Shown here: one piece after another, positions 34,355 to 43,700 of the stretch
Numbering within the stretch: the first letter of the stretch is position 1
How the letters are laid out: each line of letters starts with the position of its first letter
Notes under the pieces: generated by a model
The model's database searches: none
Seen by the model: only the letters and a program-made list of their open reading frames with translations
What the model was told of the DNA's origin: nothing
NCBI RefSeq assembly: GCF_000189395.1
Contig: NZ_AEPB01000033.1
Span: 1 to 46,442 of the forward strand
DNA from: Planococcus donghaensis MPA1U2
Lineage (GTDB): Bacteria; Bacillota; Bacilli; Bacillales_A; Planococcaceae
DNA: 46,442 nucleotides
Reading direction: 5' to 3'
Position numbers and translations under genes: made by a program

Positions 34355-34892
34355 ATCGATTATTCGCATGGATATTAAGATGATGTTAGAAGACAATGGT
34401 TATGAAGTGGTAGGTGAGGCAGGAGACGGGGATCGCGCAATTGAGTTGGCATATGAACTGAGGCCGGACTTAATATTGATGGACATTAAAATGCCGAAAC
34501 TAGACGGTTTAAAAGCCAGTCGCATCATAGCCAATCAATTGGATCTTCCGATGTTGATCTTGACGGCTTATAGCCAAAAGGAATTTATCGAAAAAGCGCA
34601 GCAAGATAATATTTTGGGCTATCTCGTAAAACCGATATCCGAAACGAATTTGCTGCCAGCGATTGAAATAGCGCTCCATCAAGCCGGAAAAGCTAAGCAA
34701 TTAAAAGAAGGCGTAAAGAATGCGGAACAACAAGTGGAGATCAGAAAATTGATCGAACGATCCAAAGGCATTTTGATGCAAGAAGAACAACTAACGGAAA
34801 AAGAAGCTTTTAAAAAGCTACGAGATATCAGCATGTCTCGGCGAATGACAATGGAGTCAGTCGCCACTGAAATTCTTGCTACCCAAAAGTGA
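34320..34892 (+). CDS. eutV: Response regulator antiterminator EutV (receiver plus ANTAR)
   Basis: 190 residues. Receiver domain with acidic pocket AEDES, phospho-acceptor Asp55 in LILMDIKMP and the conserved lysine in LVKPIS, then a helix and a C-terminal ANTAR RNA-binding domain (IERSKGILMQEEQLTEKEAF then KKLRDISMSRRMTMESVA). Start ATG 34320 follows CCGGAGG at nine bases; an upstream TTG at 34314 is less likely. When phosphorylated, EutV dimers bind paired hairpins in leader RNA and stop terminator formation. Possible targets here are the terminator at 34904 and the hairpin at 37268, although neither shows the usual loop. Confidence 0.92.
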   Translation: MMKKRILIAEDESIIRMDIKMMLEDNGYEVVGEAGDGDRAIELAYELRPDLILMDIKMPKLDGLKASRIIANQLDLPMLILTAYSQKEFIEKAQQDNILGYLVKPISETNLLPAIEIALHQAGKAKQLKEGVKNAEQQVEIRKLIERSKGILMQEEQLTEKEAFKKLRDISMSRRMTMESVATEILATQK

Positions 34893-34903
34893 ATAACTAG
34901 AGC

Positions 34904-34944
34904 AAAGACGCTTAAAAAGAACGTTTTTTAAGTGTCTTTTTTTT
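34904..34944 (+). terminator. Terminator between eutV and eutH
   Basis: AAAGACGCTTAAAAA (34904-34918) pairs with TTTTTAAGTGTCTTT (34925-34939) with one G-T pair, loop GAACGT, and runs into eight Ts. Strong intrinsic terminator. Transcription of eutH onward needs either readthrough (antitermination by EutV) or a promoter in the next 85 bases, where I see no good one. Confidence 0.9.
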
Positions 34945-35027
34945 ATTGCATTAATGGAGGTGATGGGTATAAGGGGATCAAGGCATTTCGGGGAAATCTT
35001 ACATACTAACAAAGGGGGAAATAAAAA

Positions 35028-36326
35028 ATGGCAATGATCGGAACGGTAATTGTTTATATAATTATGATTTGTGCAGTGTTAGGTGCTTTTGCAGCGATTA
35101 AAAACCCAGACGAAGGTATCGGCAGAGAATTTATGACGGGCCTTCAAACAATCGGACATATTTTTGTGCCAGCAGCAGGTATTATGGCCTCTATTCCTTA
35201 TTTAACTTGGTTTATCAACAAGTTTATCAGTCCAGCATTTCAAGCAATTGGTGCAGACCCAGCCATTGCGGCAACGTCTATTCTTGCAACGGATATGGGG
35301 GGATATCAGTTAGCAGAAGCGTTGAAAGTTACGAACGAAGGTTGGATTATGGCTATGATCGTCGGCTATATGGCTGGAGCTACAATTGTTTTCTCTATTC
35401 CAATGGGCTTGGCATTGCTTGATAAACGTGACCATAAATATATGGCGCTTGGCATCATGTCTGGTGTATTGACGATTCCTATCGGAGCATTTCTTGCTTC
35501 TGTCATGGTGGTATTGTTCAACACAGAAATTCGCGATGTGATTAGTACAACAGCGGCATCGCCGTATGAGTTTGTGATTAGTTATGGGCAAATCTTTATC
35601 AATTTATTGCCACTTTTAATATTTGTTATTTTGATCGCAGCAGGATTGAAATTCTTCCCGCGTGCAATGGTAAGCGGCTTTATGATTTTTGGCCGCTTGA
35701 TGGATGCAGCGATCAAAATCGTTCTTGTGTTTTCAATCGTGGAAATTTTCACTGGCTTCTTCTCAATGGTATTCGGCGCTTGGGGCTTCCATCCAATTAT
35801 GGCTGACCAAGCCGATCAATTCCGAGCACTTGAAACAGCTGGTTACATCGGAATTATGTTAGCAGGAGCGTTCCCAATGGTTTACTTGTTGCGTAAATAC
35901 GCATCTAAACCACTTGAAGCTGCAGGCCAAAAAATTGGTTTATCGTCAATTGGTAGTGCAGGAATTTTAGCAACAATGGCAAACATTTTAGCGATGTTTG
36001 CATTGATCAGAGAAATGCCACCAAAAGACAAAGTAATTAATATTTCATTCGCAGTGTGTGCGGCGTTTATGCTAGGCGATCATTTATCGTTCACAGCAAA
36101 CTTCCAGCCGAACATCATTTTACCGGTCATTATCGGTAAATTGGCAGCGGGTATCATCGCAATTGGATTTGCTTACTGGTTATCAGTTCCTACTGCTTTA
36201 AAACTAGAAGAAAAAGATCGCGCTGACGGCACGATCAGACCAGGCGAATATTTAACAGACGAAGAAAAAGTAGTTGGCAAAGACAACGGGAAATTAGTGG
36301 AGAAGGAAACTCCTGCTGAAGTTTAA
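35028..36326 (+). CDS. eutH: Ethanolamine permease EutH
   Basis: 432-residue membrane protein with about ten hydrophobic helices, whole-length EutH (GREFMTGLQTIGHIFVPAAG, ILATDMGGYQLAE, GDHLSFTANFQP). It lets ethanolamine, or its protonated form, into the cytosol, mainly when outside levels are low. About 25 residues longer at the C-terminus than enteric EutH, with a charged tail. AAAGGGGG precedes the ATG. First structural gene after the eutV terminator. Confidence 0.93.
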   Translation: MAMIGTVIVYIIMICAVLGAFAAIKNPDEGIGREFMTGLQTIGHIFVPAAGIMASIPYLTWFINKFISPAFQAIGADPAIAATSILATDMGGYQLAEALKVTNEGWIMAMIVGYMAGATIVFSIPMGLALLDKRDHKYMALGIMSGVLTIPIGAFLASVMVVLFNTEIRDVISTTAASPYEFVISYGQIFINLLPLLIFVILIAAGLKFFPRAMVSGFMIFGRLMDAAIKIVLVFSIVEIFTGFFSMVFGAWGFHPIMADQADQFRALETAGYIGIMLAGAFPMVYLLRKYASKPLEAAGQKIGLSSIGSAGILATMANILAMFALIREMPPKDKVINISFAVCAAFMLGDHLSFTANFQPNIILPVIIGKLAAGIIAIGFAYWLSVPTALKLEEKDRADGTIRPGEYLTDEEKVVGKDNGKLVEKETPAEV

Positions 36327-36355
36327 TCTTGCACGAAGTAAGGAGGAGAATTGGA

Positions 36356-36697
36356 ATGAGTGAAGAGAAAAAACGATTTATCCAAGAATTTGTACCAGGT
36401 AAACAATTGACATTGAGCCATTTAATCGCTAATCCAGACCCGGATATGTTTGTGAAATTGGGGATTCCGATGGCGGGAGCTTTAGGGATCATGACGTGCA
36501 CACCAAGTGAAACGGTAATTATTGCAGCTGATTTAGCAACAAAAGCGGCAAATGTTTCGATAGGATTTTTAGACCGATTTACGGGGAGTTTGGTAATTGT
36601 CGGGACGGTTTCCGAAGTGGACATGGCTATGCAAGAGATTAATCGATTTTTGTCAGAAAAATTAGGGTATACGCCAGCAAAAATCACCCTATCATAA
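36356..36697 (+). CDS. eutS: Microcompartment shell protein EutS
   Basis: 113-residue circularly permuted BMC-H protein. IQEFVPGKQLTLSHLIANP and GALGIMTCTPSETVIIAADL and GFLDRFTGSLVI match EutS along its whole length. EutS hexamers are bent and are thought to shape shell edges. ATG 36356 has AAGGAGGAG seven bases before; an upstream in-frame TTG has no site. Confidence 0.94.
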   Translation: MSEEKKRFIQEFVPGKQLTLSHLIANPDPDMFVKLGIPMAGALGIMTCTPSETVIIAADLATKAANVSIGFLDRFTGSLVIVGTVSEVDMAMQEINRFLSEKLGYTPAKITLS

Positions 36698-36712
36698 GGA
36701 CGTGTTAGCGTT

Positions 36713-37222
36713 ATGAAAAATAGAGCAATGCTTATTGGTTCGATCGGAGCCGGCAAGTCTACTTTGACAAATGCGCTATTGGGTAAAGATGTAGAAGCGT
36801 ATAAAACACAAACCTTAACCTATTACGACTGGATTGTGGATACTCCTGGAGAGTACACCGAAAATCCGCTTTTTTATAAAAGCATCATGGCGACAGCTCT
36901 AGAAGTAACACATGTCTTTTATCTGCAAGATGCGACAAATGGCAAAATGATTTTCCCGCATGGCTTTAGCTCGGGCATTTCAAAATTGCCAATCGGCGTT
37001 ATTACGAAAAGTGATCATGCGGAGGCAAACCTTCCGCGATCTCTCGAAATGTTGCGCCAAGTAGTTACACATGGTCCGATTGTCATTACTTCAGCGCTTG
37101 AAAAAAAGGGTGTCGATCATTTACGTGAGCTTGTGAAATTCGACACAATGGAATCGATCGAAGACTATGTGGAGAACCAAAGGACAACTGAACTGCTGTT
37201 CAATAAAGTTCTTTACAAGTAA
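36713..37222 (+). CDS. eutP: EutP/PduV-type small GTPase-like protein
   Basis: 169 residues, P-loop NTPase of the Ras-like fold. G1 is GSIGAGKS (9-16), G3 DTPGEY, G4 TKSD. EutP of Salmonella has acetate kinase activity, which would turn acetyl phosphate made by PduL into acetate and ATP; that reaction is plausible here because no ackA-like gene is in the locus. Other proposals place it at the shell or cytoskeleton. Starts 15 bases after eutS. Confidence 0.9.
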   Translation: MKNRAMLIGSIGAGKSTLTNALLGKDVEAYKTQTLTYYDWIVDTPGEYTENPLFYKSIMATALEVTHVFYLQDATNGKMIFPHGFSSGISKLPIGVITKSDHAEANLPRSLEMLRQVVTHGPIVITSALEKKGVDHLRELVKFDTMESIEDYVENQRTTELLFNKVLYK

Positions 37223-37267
37223 CATAAGCTTTGGTATATTCAAATTATTAAAATAATAGAAACAGGC

Positions 37268-37319
37268 AAAGGCGCCTATACGATCCGGAGAATCTTCTCG
37301 GGTCTGTATAGGCGCCTTT
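37268..37319 (+). promoter_or_regulatory. Long GC-rich hairpin in the eutP-eutA gap
   Basis: AAAGGCGCCTATAC (37268-37281) and GTATAGGCGCCTTT (37306-37319) pair perfectly over 14 bp; the inside can extend to a hexaloop AATCTT (37291-37296). It is followed by only TTTATG, so it is a poor terminator. It may be a stability element, an attenuator or an EutV target; the loop has A at position 1 but not G at position 4, which the known ANTAR sites have. Confidence 0.6.
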
Positions 37320-37344
37320 ATGCGTTTAAAAGCGAGGTGTACAC

Positions 37345-38793
37345 GTGACAGGTTATTCTCCTAAACTGGAAAAAATCATCAGCGCAGGAATTGATATTGG
37401 CACGAGCACAACCAAATTGGTTATTAGTGAGTTTTCTTTAACGAACGTTGCTGGGAGCACACATGTGCCGCGCATTGAAATAGTAGACAAACAAATTTTG
37501 TATAAAAGCCCAATCTTTAGCACGCCACTAAAAGATCACGTGACAATTGATGTCGCAGCTGTCGTTAGCATCGTAAAGGCTGAGTACGACAAAGCAGGAA
37601 TCGTTCCTGCTCAAATTGAAACTGGAGCGGTCATTATTACCGGCGAAACAGCAACAAAAGACAACGCACGTGAAATGATCGATTATTTATCAGATGAAGC
37701 AGGAGAGTTTTTAGTCGCAACAGCAGGACCTGACTTAGAAGGCATTATTGCAGCGAAAGGCTCAGGTGCTTATGAGTATTCTGGAGATAACGATAATGTA
37801 ATCGCTAACATCGACATCGGTGGAGGCACTGCCAATATTGCAGTGTACAAAGCAAAAGAATTAATCGGAACGTGTACCTTACATATCGGAGGCAGGCTTT
37901 TAGAGTTTGAACGAGGTAAAGTGAGCTCAATATCGCCACCCATTCAAAAACTGCTAGCTGCTCATAACCGGCAGTTGCATATTGGTGATGACGCACAGTC
38001 GCCAACTGTCGACTTTGTACTCGGATTTATGGCCGACTACTTAAACGCAATACTCACAAGAAAAGCAGACAATAACGAAGCGGCGTTGTTATTAGGTCAT
38101 TTGCCAAATTGGCAAGAAGACATTGACGTCATTTCTTTTTCTGGAGGCATTTCAGAATGCATGTATCAGCACGAATCGCACCAATACGCGCAAGCTTCCT
38201 ATAACGATATCGGCATTCAACTTGCTAAAGCGCTTCAAACCAATCAGGACTTACAGCAATTTACGTGGATCGAACCCATTGAAACAGTGAGAGCGACTGT
38301 GTTGGGTGCCGGTACACAAACAACAGAAATTAGTGGGGCAACGATTCAAGTTTCACCAAGTGATTTGCCAATGAAAAATGTACCGGTTTACAATTTTTCA
38401 TTCGAACAAGATTTCCAAACAGGAACAGACAGTTTGGAAAAAAAGATAGCAGAAGCGATCGACATGTTCGATGCTTATCACGAAGGCCAAAATTTCGCTT
38501 TATACATTTCAGAACTCCCACATATGAGTTTTCGAGCAGTACAAAAATTAGCGGATGATATTCGTCAAATGATGGAACGCCGCCCAAACCCAGACTTGCC
38601 GATTGTACTAATTTTGCAAACAGATCATGCACGGGTGCTCGGGCAAACATTGATGGCCATGAACGTCAGACAAAGTGTCATCTGCATCGATCAAATTAAC
38701 GTAGAACACGGGGACTATATTGATATTGGAAGAATGCTTGAATCAGGGGTTGTTCCAGTCGTGGTCAAAACATTAACATTCCATTCGTCGTAA
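37345..38793 (+). CDS. eutA: Ethanolamine ammonia-lyase reactivase EutA
   Basis: 482-residue ATPase of the actin/Hsp70 fold. Phosphate-binding motifs AGIDIGTSTTKLVISEF near the N-terminus and NIDIGGGTANIAVY near 155 are clear. It exchanges damaged cobalamin on EutBC for fresh adenosylcobalamin at the cost of ATP. GTG start 25 bases after a strong hairpin. Directly followed by eutB. Confidence 0.92.
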   Translation: MTGYSPKLEKIISAGIDIGTSTTKLVISEFSLTNVAGSTHVPRIEIVDKQILYKSPIFSTPLKDHVTIDVAAVVSIVKAEYDKAGIVPAQIETGAVIITGETATKDNAREMIDYLSDEAGEFLVATAGPDLEGIIAAKGSGAYEYSGDNDNVIANIDIGGGTANIAVYKAKELIGTCTLHIGGRLLEFERGKVSSISPPIQKLLAAHNRQLHIGDDAQSPTVDFVLGFMADYLNAILTRKADNNEAALLLGHLPNWQEDIDVISFSGGISECMYQHESHQYAQASYNDIGIQLAKALQTNQDLQQFTWIEPIETVRATVLGAGTQTTEISGATIQVSPSDLPMKNVPVYNFSFEQDFQTGTDSLEKKIAEAIDMFDAYHEGQNFALYISELPHMSFRAVQKLADDIRQMMERRPNPDLPIVLILQTDHARVLGQTLMAMNVRQSVICIDQINVEHGDYIDIGRMLESGVVPVVVKTLTFHSS

Positions 38794-38808
38794 AGGAGGT
38801 ATCGCGCT

Positions 38809-40173
38809 TTGAACTTACAAGCAACTTTAGGTGGTATTACATATACATTTAGCAATTTAAAAGAAGTAATGGCGAAAGCAAACGAAGAAAAGTCCGGTGA
38901 TCGTTTAGCAGGGATTGCGGCCGAGACGGTACAAGAAAGAATCGCTGCTAAAACCGTCATTAGCAATTTGTTAGTCAGTGATATTCGAAACAATCCATTA
39001 ATCCCGATCGAAGAAGATGAAGTTTCCCGAATTATCGAAGGCGATATCAATGAACGAATATATGCCGAGATCAAAAACTGGAGCATCGCCGAACTGCGGG
39101 AATACATTTTAAGCAACCGAGTAGGCGATCGTGAATTAAAGCGCATTAGCCGAGGGATGAATTCCGAGACCATTGCTGCAGTGACCAAACTAATGTCTAA
39201 CTTGGACTTGGTACAAGCCGCTGGCAAAGTGGAAATTTTAACAACGTGCAATATTACCATTGGACAAAAAGGAACCATTTCTTCTCGTTTACAACCAAAT
39301 CACCCAACAGACAGTGTTAGCGGAATGTTGGCGTCGTTAAAAGACGGCTTGTCATACGGTATTGGTGACGCGGTAATTGGCATCAACCCAGTTGATGATT
39401 CAGTCGAAAGCGTGAAACGTCTATTGCATGCAACGAGTGATTTTATTAACGAATGGGAAATCCCAACTCAAAACTGCGTACTAGCTCACGTGACAACGCA
39501 AATGAAAGCGATTGAACAAGGCGCTCCTGCAGATATGATTTTCCAAAGTATTGCAGGAACTGAAAAAGCCAATCGCTCTTTCGGCATATCGGCGGAATTG
39601 ATTGCAGAAGCGAAAGATTTGGCGTTAAAACAAGGCACGAGCAGAGGACCACAAGTTATGTATTTTGAAACAGGGCAAGGTTCGGAACTATCTGCAGAAT
39701 CCCATTACGGCATTGACCAAGTAACATTAGAAGCAAGAAACTACGGTTTCGCCAAACATTTTGATCCGTTTATTGTTAATACAGTGGTCGGGTTTATCGG
39801 ACCGGAATATTTGTACAACAACAAACAAGTTATTCGCGCAGGTCTTGAAGATCATTTTATGGGCAAAATGCATGGCATTCCAATGGGTGTAGACATTTGT
39901 TATACCAACCATATTAAAGCAGATCAAAACGATATCGAAGACTTGGGCGTGTTGTTATCTGCAGCAGGCGTGAACTTTATCATTGCTGCACCAATGGGCG
40001 ACGATGTCATGCTGAATTACCAGTCTATGAGTTTCCATGATGTCGCAACTTTGTTGCAAACATTCCAGAAAACACCGGCAAAAGAATACTTGAAATGGCT
40101 TGAAAAGATGGGGATTTACGAAAATGGTCGCTTGAGCGAACGTGCTGGTGATCCTACTATATTCATGCGTTAG
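38809..40173 (+). CDS. eutB: Ethanolamine ammonia-lyase large subunit EutB
   Basis: 454-residue TIM-barrel subunit holding the active site. It uses adenosylcobalamin radical chemistry to split ethanolamine into acetaldehyde and ammonia. Conserved strings include VQAAGKVEILTTCNITIG, RLQPNHPTDS, GIGDAVIGINPV and FETGQGSELSA. TTG start at 38809 with AAAGGAGGT eight bases upstream, in normal position for the family. Acts in the microcompartment lumen with EutC. Confidence 0.96.
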   Translation: MNLQATLGGITYTFSNLKEVMAKANEEKSGDRLAGIAAETVQERIAAKTVISNLLVSDIRNNPLIPIEEDEVSRIIEGDINERIYAEIKNWSIAELREYILSNRVGDRELKRISRGMNSETIAAVTKLMSNLDLVQAAGKVEILTTCNITIGQKGTISSRLQPNHPTDSVSGMLASLKDGLSYGIGDAVIGINPVDDSVESVKRLLHATSDFINEWEIPTQNCVLAHVTTQMKAIEQGAPADMIFQSIAGTEKANRSFGISAELIAEAKDLALKQGTSRGPQVMYFETGQGSELSAESHYGIDQVTLEARNYGFAKHFDPFIVNTVVGFIGPEYLYNNKQVIRAGLEDHFMGKMHGIPMGVDICYTNHIKADQNDIEDLGVLLSAAGVNFIIAAPMGDDVMLNYQSMSFHDVATLLQTFQKTPAKEYLKWLEKMGIYENGRLSERAGDPTIFMR

Positions 40174-40185
40174 GAGGTTGGATCT

Positions 40186-41169
40186 GTGAATGAACAACTA
40201 GTAGAACAAATTACAAAGATGGTCATTGAAAAACTGCAAACAACTAAAACAACTAGCACGAGTCAAATAAAGAACAACGATGAAATGCCCGTCAAACTCT
40301 TTCAAAATGCCCCAACAGGCAATTTGGTTGTAGAAAAAGAAACGGCAAACACAGGCACGGACGTAAAATTCGTTCCAATAGTCTCCGACAAGAAACAGCC
40401 CGAAATAAAGAGCGTCACAAAAAAAACGGCTACAGAAGAGCTGACAAAAAGTAGAGCGAAAAAAGAAGAGGTTTTAGAAGGCCTTCGTAAACAAACGCCA
40501 GCCCGAATTGTTGTCGGCAGAGCGGGAACGAGAGCCAAGACTGATACGTGGTTAAAGTTCCGCTTTGATCATGCAGCTGCGGTTGATGCCGTTTACGGGG
40601 AAGTTCCATCTGAACTGTTAGAGCGTCTTGGCTTTATCCAACTTCATTCGAAAGTTGTGGATAAAGAAGAATACATTCGCAGACCCGACCTTGGCAGAAG
40701 GCTATCCGATCAATCGATTGCCACGATAAAAGAAAAGTGCAAACGTTCGGCAACGGTTCAAATTGTGGCATCTAACGGACTCAGTGCCAAAGCAATTGAA
40801 GAAAACATGGAAGATGTCTACTTGTCATTTGAGCAATCATTAAAAAACGCTGGAATTGAGACTGGGACAACTTTTTATGTGGAAAATGGACGAGTTGCCT
40901 TAATGGATGAAATTGGTGAAATTCTTCAACCGGATATCGTCGTGATTCTAATTGGAGAACGACCAGGCCTAGTTTCGGCAGAATCATTAAGCGCCTACAT
41001 TTGCTATAAGCCTCATCTTGGAACAATCGAAGCTGACCGGATGGTTGTCTCGAATATCCATAAAGGCGGAATCCCACCTGTAGAAGCAGGCGCATATTTA
41101 GCTACTGTTATTCAAAAAATATTGAAGTATGAAGCAAGTGGCGTTTCATTAGTGAAAAAAGAAGGATAG
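40186..41169 (+). CDS. eutC: Ethanolamine ammonia-lyase small subunit EutC, with N-terminal targeting helix
   Basis: 327 residues. The first 18 form an amphipathic helix (EQLVEQITKMVIEKL), then a low-complexity linker of about 70 residues, then the cobalamin-binding EutC domain from about 105 (ARIVVGRAGTRAKTD, GERPGLVSAESLSAYI, HKGGIPPVEAGAYLA). EutC N-terminal helices direct the lyase into the shell. GTG start with TAGGAGG upstream. Confidence 0.94.
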   Translation: MNEQLVEQITKMVIEKLQTTKTTSTSQIKNNDEMPVKLFQNAPTGNLVVEKETANTGTDVKFVPIVSDKKQPEIKSVTKKTATEELTKSRAKKEEVLEGLRKQTPARIVVGRAGTRAKTDTWLKFRFDHAAAVDAVYGEVPSELLERLGFIQLHSKVVDKEEYIRRPDLGRRLSDQSIATIKEKCKRSATVQIVASNGLSAKAIEENMEDVYLSFEQSLKNAGIETGTTFYVENGRVALMDEIGEILQPDIVVILIGERPGLVSAESLSAYICYKPHLGTIEADRMVVSNIHKGGIPPVEAGAYLATVIQKILKYEASGVSLVKKEG

Positions 41170-41184
41170 AGGTGTATAGATGTA

Positions 41185-41832
41185 ATGAAAAAAATTTATG
41201 CAGAAATTTTATCTATGCAGCTGATTCCAAATGTGGACACAACGCTTGCTGAAAAATTCAACTTGCAGCCGCATCACCGCAGTCTAGGTTTGTTTACAAC
41301 GACGATTGATGATGTTGGCTACACAGCTGCTGATGAAGCAACAAAAGCATCGAATGTGGATGTGGTTTATGCGAAAAGTTTTTACGCAGGAGCAGCTCAT
41401 GCTTCAGGTCCACTGTCTGGAGAATTTATCGGAATTATTGCTGGTCCTTCTCCAGAAGAAGTCAAAAGCGGTTTGGATTCGATCAAAGTAACTGTTGAAC
41501 ATAATGCTTATTTTGAAGCGGTAAATGGCAATCCAGATCATGCATTTTATGCACATACGATTTCGAGTTGTGGAAGTTATTTAGCGGAACTCGCAAATGT
41601 CACACCTGGAACATCACTAGCATACTTGATCGCACCACCGATAGAAGCAATCGTAGGTTTAGATGCTGCGTTAAAAGCGGCGGATGTCAACATCTGTGAA
41701 TTGTTCAGCCCGCCATCTGAAACAAACTTCGGGGGCGCATTATTAAGCGGCAGCCATTCTTCATGCCAGGCAGCAGCAGATGCTTTCAGGCAAGCTGTAA
41801 ACAAAACAGCTGGCAAACCAATGGATTACTAG
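41185..41832 (+). CDS. eutL: Trimeric shell protein EutL
   Basis: 215 residues, tandem BMC (BMC-T) protein. Motifs MQLIPNVDTTLAEKF, TTTIDDVGYTAADEATKAS and SETNFGGALLSGSHSSCQAA are close to EutL of E. coli and Clostridium. The trimer has a gated central pore thought to pass cofactors or substrate. ATG 41185, weak GAGGTG about ten bases upstream. Confidence 0.95.
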   Translation: MKKIYAEILSMQLIPNVDTTLAEKFNLQPHHRSLGLFTTTIDDVGYTAADEATKASNVDVVYAKSFYAGAAHASGPLSGEFIGIIAGPSPEEVKSGLDSIKVTVEHNAYFEAVNGNPDHAFYAHTISSCGSYLAELANVTPGTSLAYLIAPPIEAIVGLDAALKAADVNICELFSPPSETNFGGALLSGSHSSCQAAADAFRQAVNKTAGKPMDY

Positions 41833-41848
41833 GAAAGGGGGAATAACA

Positions 41849-43357
41849 ATGACCACGACTTTAGATGCCGATTTACTGGCTCTACAAGAAATGCGTTCAG
41901 CTGTAAAACAAGCAAAACAAGCGCAACTAACATACATGGACTTTACGCAAGAGCAAGTCGATCGCATTGTTAAAGCGGTTGCAGATGCTGCATTTGAGAA
42001 ATCAGCGGAACTGGGCGAGTTAGCAGTAAAAGAAACAGGCATGGGTGTAGCCGCTCATAAAAAGATAAAAAACGAAGTCGGCTCAAAGGCCGTTTATGAA
42101 AGTATAAAAGACTTGAAAACCGTTGGAGTTGTTGGAGAAGACAAGGTCAACAAAGTGGTTGAAATCGCTGCACCTTTTGGTGTGATTGCAGCAATAATAC
42201 CAACGACAAACCCAACTTCTACTGCATTTTTTAAAACATTGATCGCGTTGAAAACACGAAACGCCATTGTTGTTAGCCCGCATCCTTACGCGATTCAATG
42301 CACACACGAAGCATTAAAAGTGTGTGACCAAGCAGCAGTAGCGGCAGGTGCCCCAGAAGGACTGATTCAATGTTTGACGATGTCTTCGATGGACGCTACC
42401 CAACAATTAATGAAACACAAAGACATTGATTTGATCGTAGCAACAGGAGGCGGCGGATTAGTCAAAGCGGCTTACAGTTCAGGAAAACCCGCATACGGGG
42501 TAGGTCCAGGAAACGTACCGGTCTACATTGAACGCTCTGCAAAAATTGGCAAAGCCGTTGAAGATATCATCAACAGCAAATCATTCGATTATGGAACGAT
42601 TTGTGCAACCGAACAAGCAATGGTCATCGACCGAAATGTAGTCGAACTTGTTAAAAGAGAGCTAAAGAAAAATGATGCTTATATTTTAAACGATGAAGAA
42701 AAAGCATTGATGGAAAAAGTAATATCGCCAATTCCAGGGAAAGTAAATCCTGAAATTGTCGGGAAAAGCCCACAGCGCATTGCTCATTTAGCAGGTATCA
42801 GTTTACCGGAAGGAACGCGCGTGATTGTCGGACTCGAAACAGAAGTCGGCAAAAACGTACCGTTCTCATTAGAGAAATTGTCACCGGTGTTCGCCATGTA
42901 TGTCGCAAAAGATGTCGCGCATGCAAAAGAATTGTGTTTGTCTTTATTAAATCTCGGGGGCAGAGGTCATTCGTTATCAATTCATACGGAAACCGATGCG
43001 ATTGCCCGGGAGTTTGCACTTGAAATGCCTGTCTCTCGAATTTTAGTAAATACGATGTCATCTGTTGGCGCAGTTGGTGGAACGACTGGTTTAATGCCTT
43101 CGATGACGTTAGGCTGTGGAACTTTTGGAGGCAATATTACTTCAGATAATCTATCTGCTAAGCATTTGCTGAATATTAAACGAATGGCTTACGGCATTAA
43201 AGAAGTGCAGCTTCCAAAGCATCAAGAACAAACATCCGAAGTAAATGAAGATCAAGTCGTATCAAGCGTCATTCAAAATGTGGGTTCAAATGATGAAGTC
43301 GATCCTAAAATGGTGAAAGACTTAGTCAGTGAAATATTAAAACAACTATCAAAATAA
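41849..43357 (+). CDS. eutE: Acylating acetaldehyde dehydrogenase EutE, with C-terminal targeting peptide
   Basis: 502 residues. Converts acetaldehyde, CoA and NAD+ to acetyl-CoA and NADH inside the shell. Catalytic Cys252 in [26 protein letters not shown] and [13 protein letters not shown] are typical. After residue about 450 there is a linker and then a final amphipathic helix [17 protein letters not shown], which resembles the encapsulation helices of EutC and PduL encoded beside it. N-terminal EutE/PduP-type signal is absent or different. No alcohol dehydrogenase eutG gene accompanies it. Confidence 0.92.
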   Translation: MTTTLDADLLALQEMRSAVKQAKQAQLTYMDFTQEQVDRIVKAVADAAFEKSAELGELAVKETGMGVAAHKKIKNEVGSKAVYESIKDLKTVGVVGEDKVNKVVEIAAPFGVIAAIIPTTNPTSTAFFKTLIALKTRNAIVVSPHPYAIQCTHEALKVCDQAAVAAGAPEGLIQCLTMSSMDATQQLMKHKDIDLIVATGGGGLVKAAYSSGKPAYGVGPGNVPVYIERSAKIGKAVEDIINSKSFDYGTICATEQAMVIDRNVVELVKRELKKNDAYILNDEEKALMEKVISPIPGKVNPEIVGKSPQRIAHLAGISLPEGTRVIVGLETEVGKNVPFSLEKLSPVFAMYVAKDVAHAKELCLSLLNLGGRGHSLSIHTETDAIAREFALEMPVSRILVNTMSSVGAVGGTTGLMPSMTLGCGTFGGNITSDNLSAKHLLNIKRMAYGIKEVQLPKHQEQTSEVNEDQVVSSVIQNVGSNDEVDPKMVKDLVSEILKQLSK

Positions 43358-43379
43358 AAACTACTAGGAGGAATTGGAT

Positions 43380-43667
43380 ATGAATAGAGAAGGTACAGCA
43401 TTAGGAATGGTAGAAACAAAAGGATTAGTAGGAGCAGTAGAAGCAGCAGACGCAATGGTAAAGGCTGCAAGTGTAAACCTTGTTGGTAAAGTTCACGTAG
43501 GTGGCGGAATTGTAACAGTATTAGTACGCGGCGATGTAGGCGCAGTAAAAGCAGCAACAGACGCAGGAGCAGCAGCGGCACAACGAGTAGGCGAATTATT
43601 GTCTGTTCACGTAATCCCAAGACCACACAACGAATTAGAAATGATTTTACCTAAATCAGAAAACTAA
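43380..43667 (+). CDS. eutM: Hexameric shell protein (BMC-H, EutM/PduA-like), first copy
   Basis: 95 residues, single BMC domain: [35 protein letters not shown] and [12 protein letters not shown]. Main facet-forming hexamer of the shell; central pore loop is [11 protein letters not shown] 43380 with AGGAGGA seven bases upstream. The symbol is by family; PduA would be as good a name. Confidence 0.9.
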   Translation: MNREGTALGMVETKGLVGAVEAADAMVKAASVNLVGKVHVGGGIVTVLVRGDVGAVKAATDAGAAAAQRVGELLSVHVIPRPHNELEMILPKSEN

Positions 43668-43700
43668 GAAGATGTTGGTTAACGGAAAGGGGGTTACAAA

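Noticed and set aside
34919-34924. Loop GAACGT of the eutV terminator as an ANTAR site
   Set aside because: Known sites have A at position 1 and G at position 4; shifting the loop to AACGTT breaks stem pairing.
34952-35035. Short frame starting ATGGAGGTG before eutH as a leader peptide
   Set aside because: Its own ribosome binding site is missing (the GGAGG lies inside it), and nothing in the peptide suggests attenuation.
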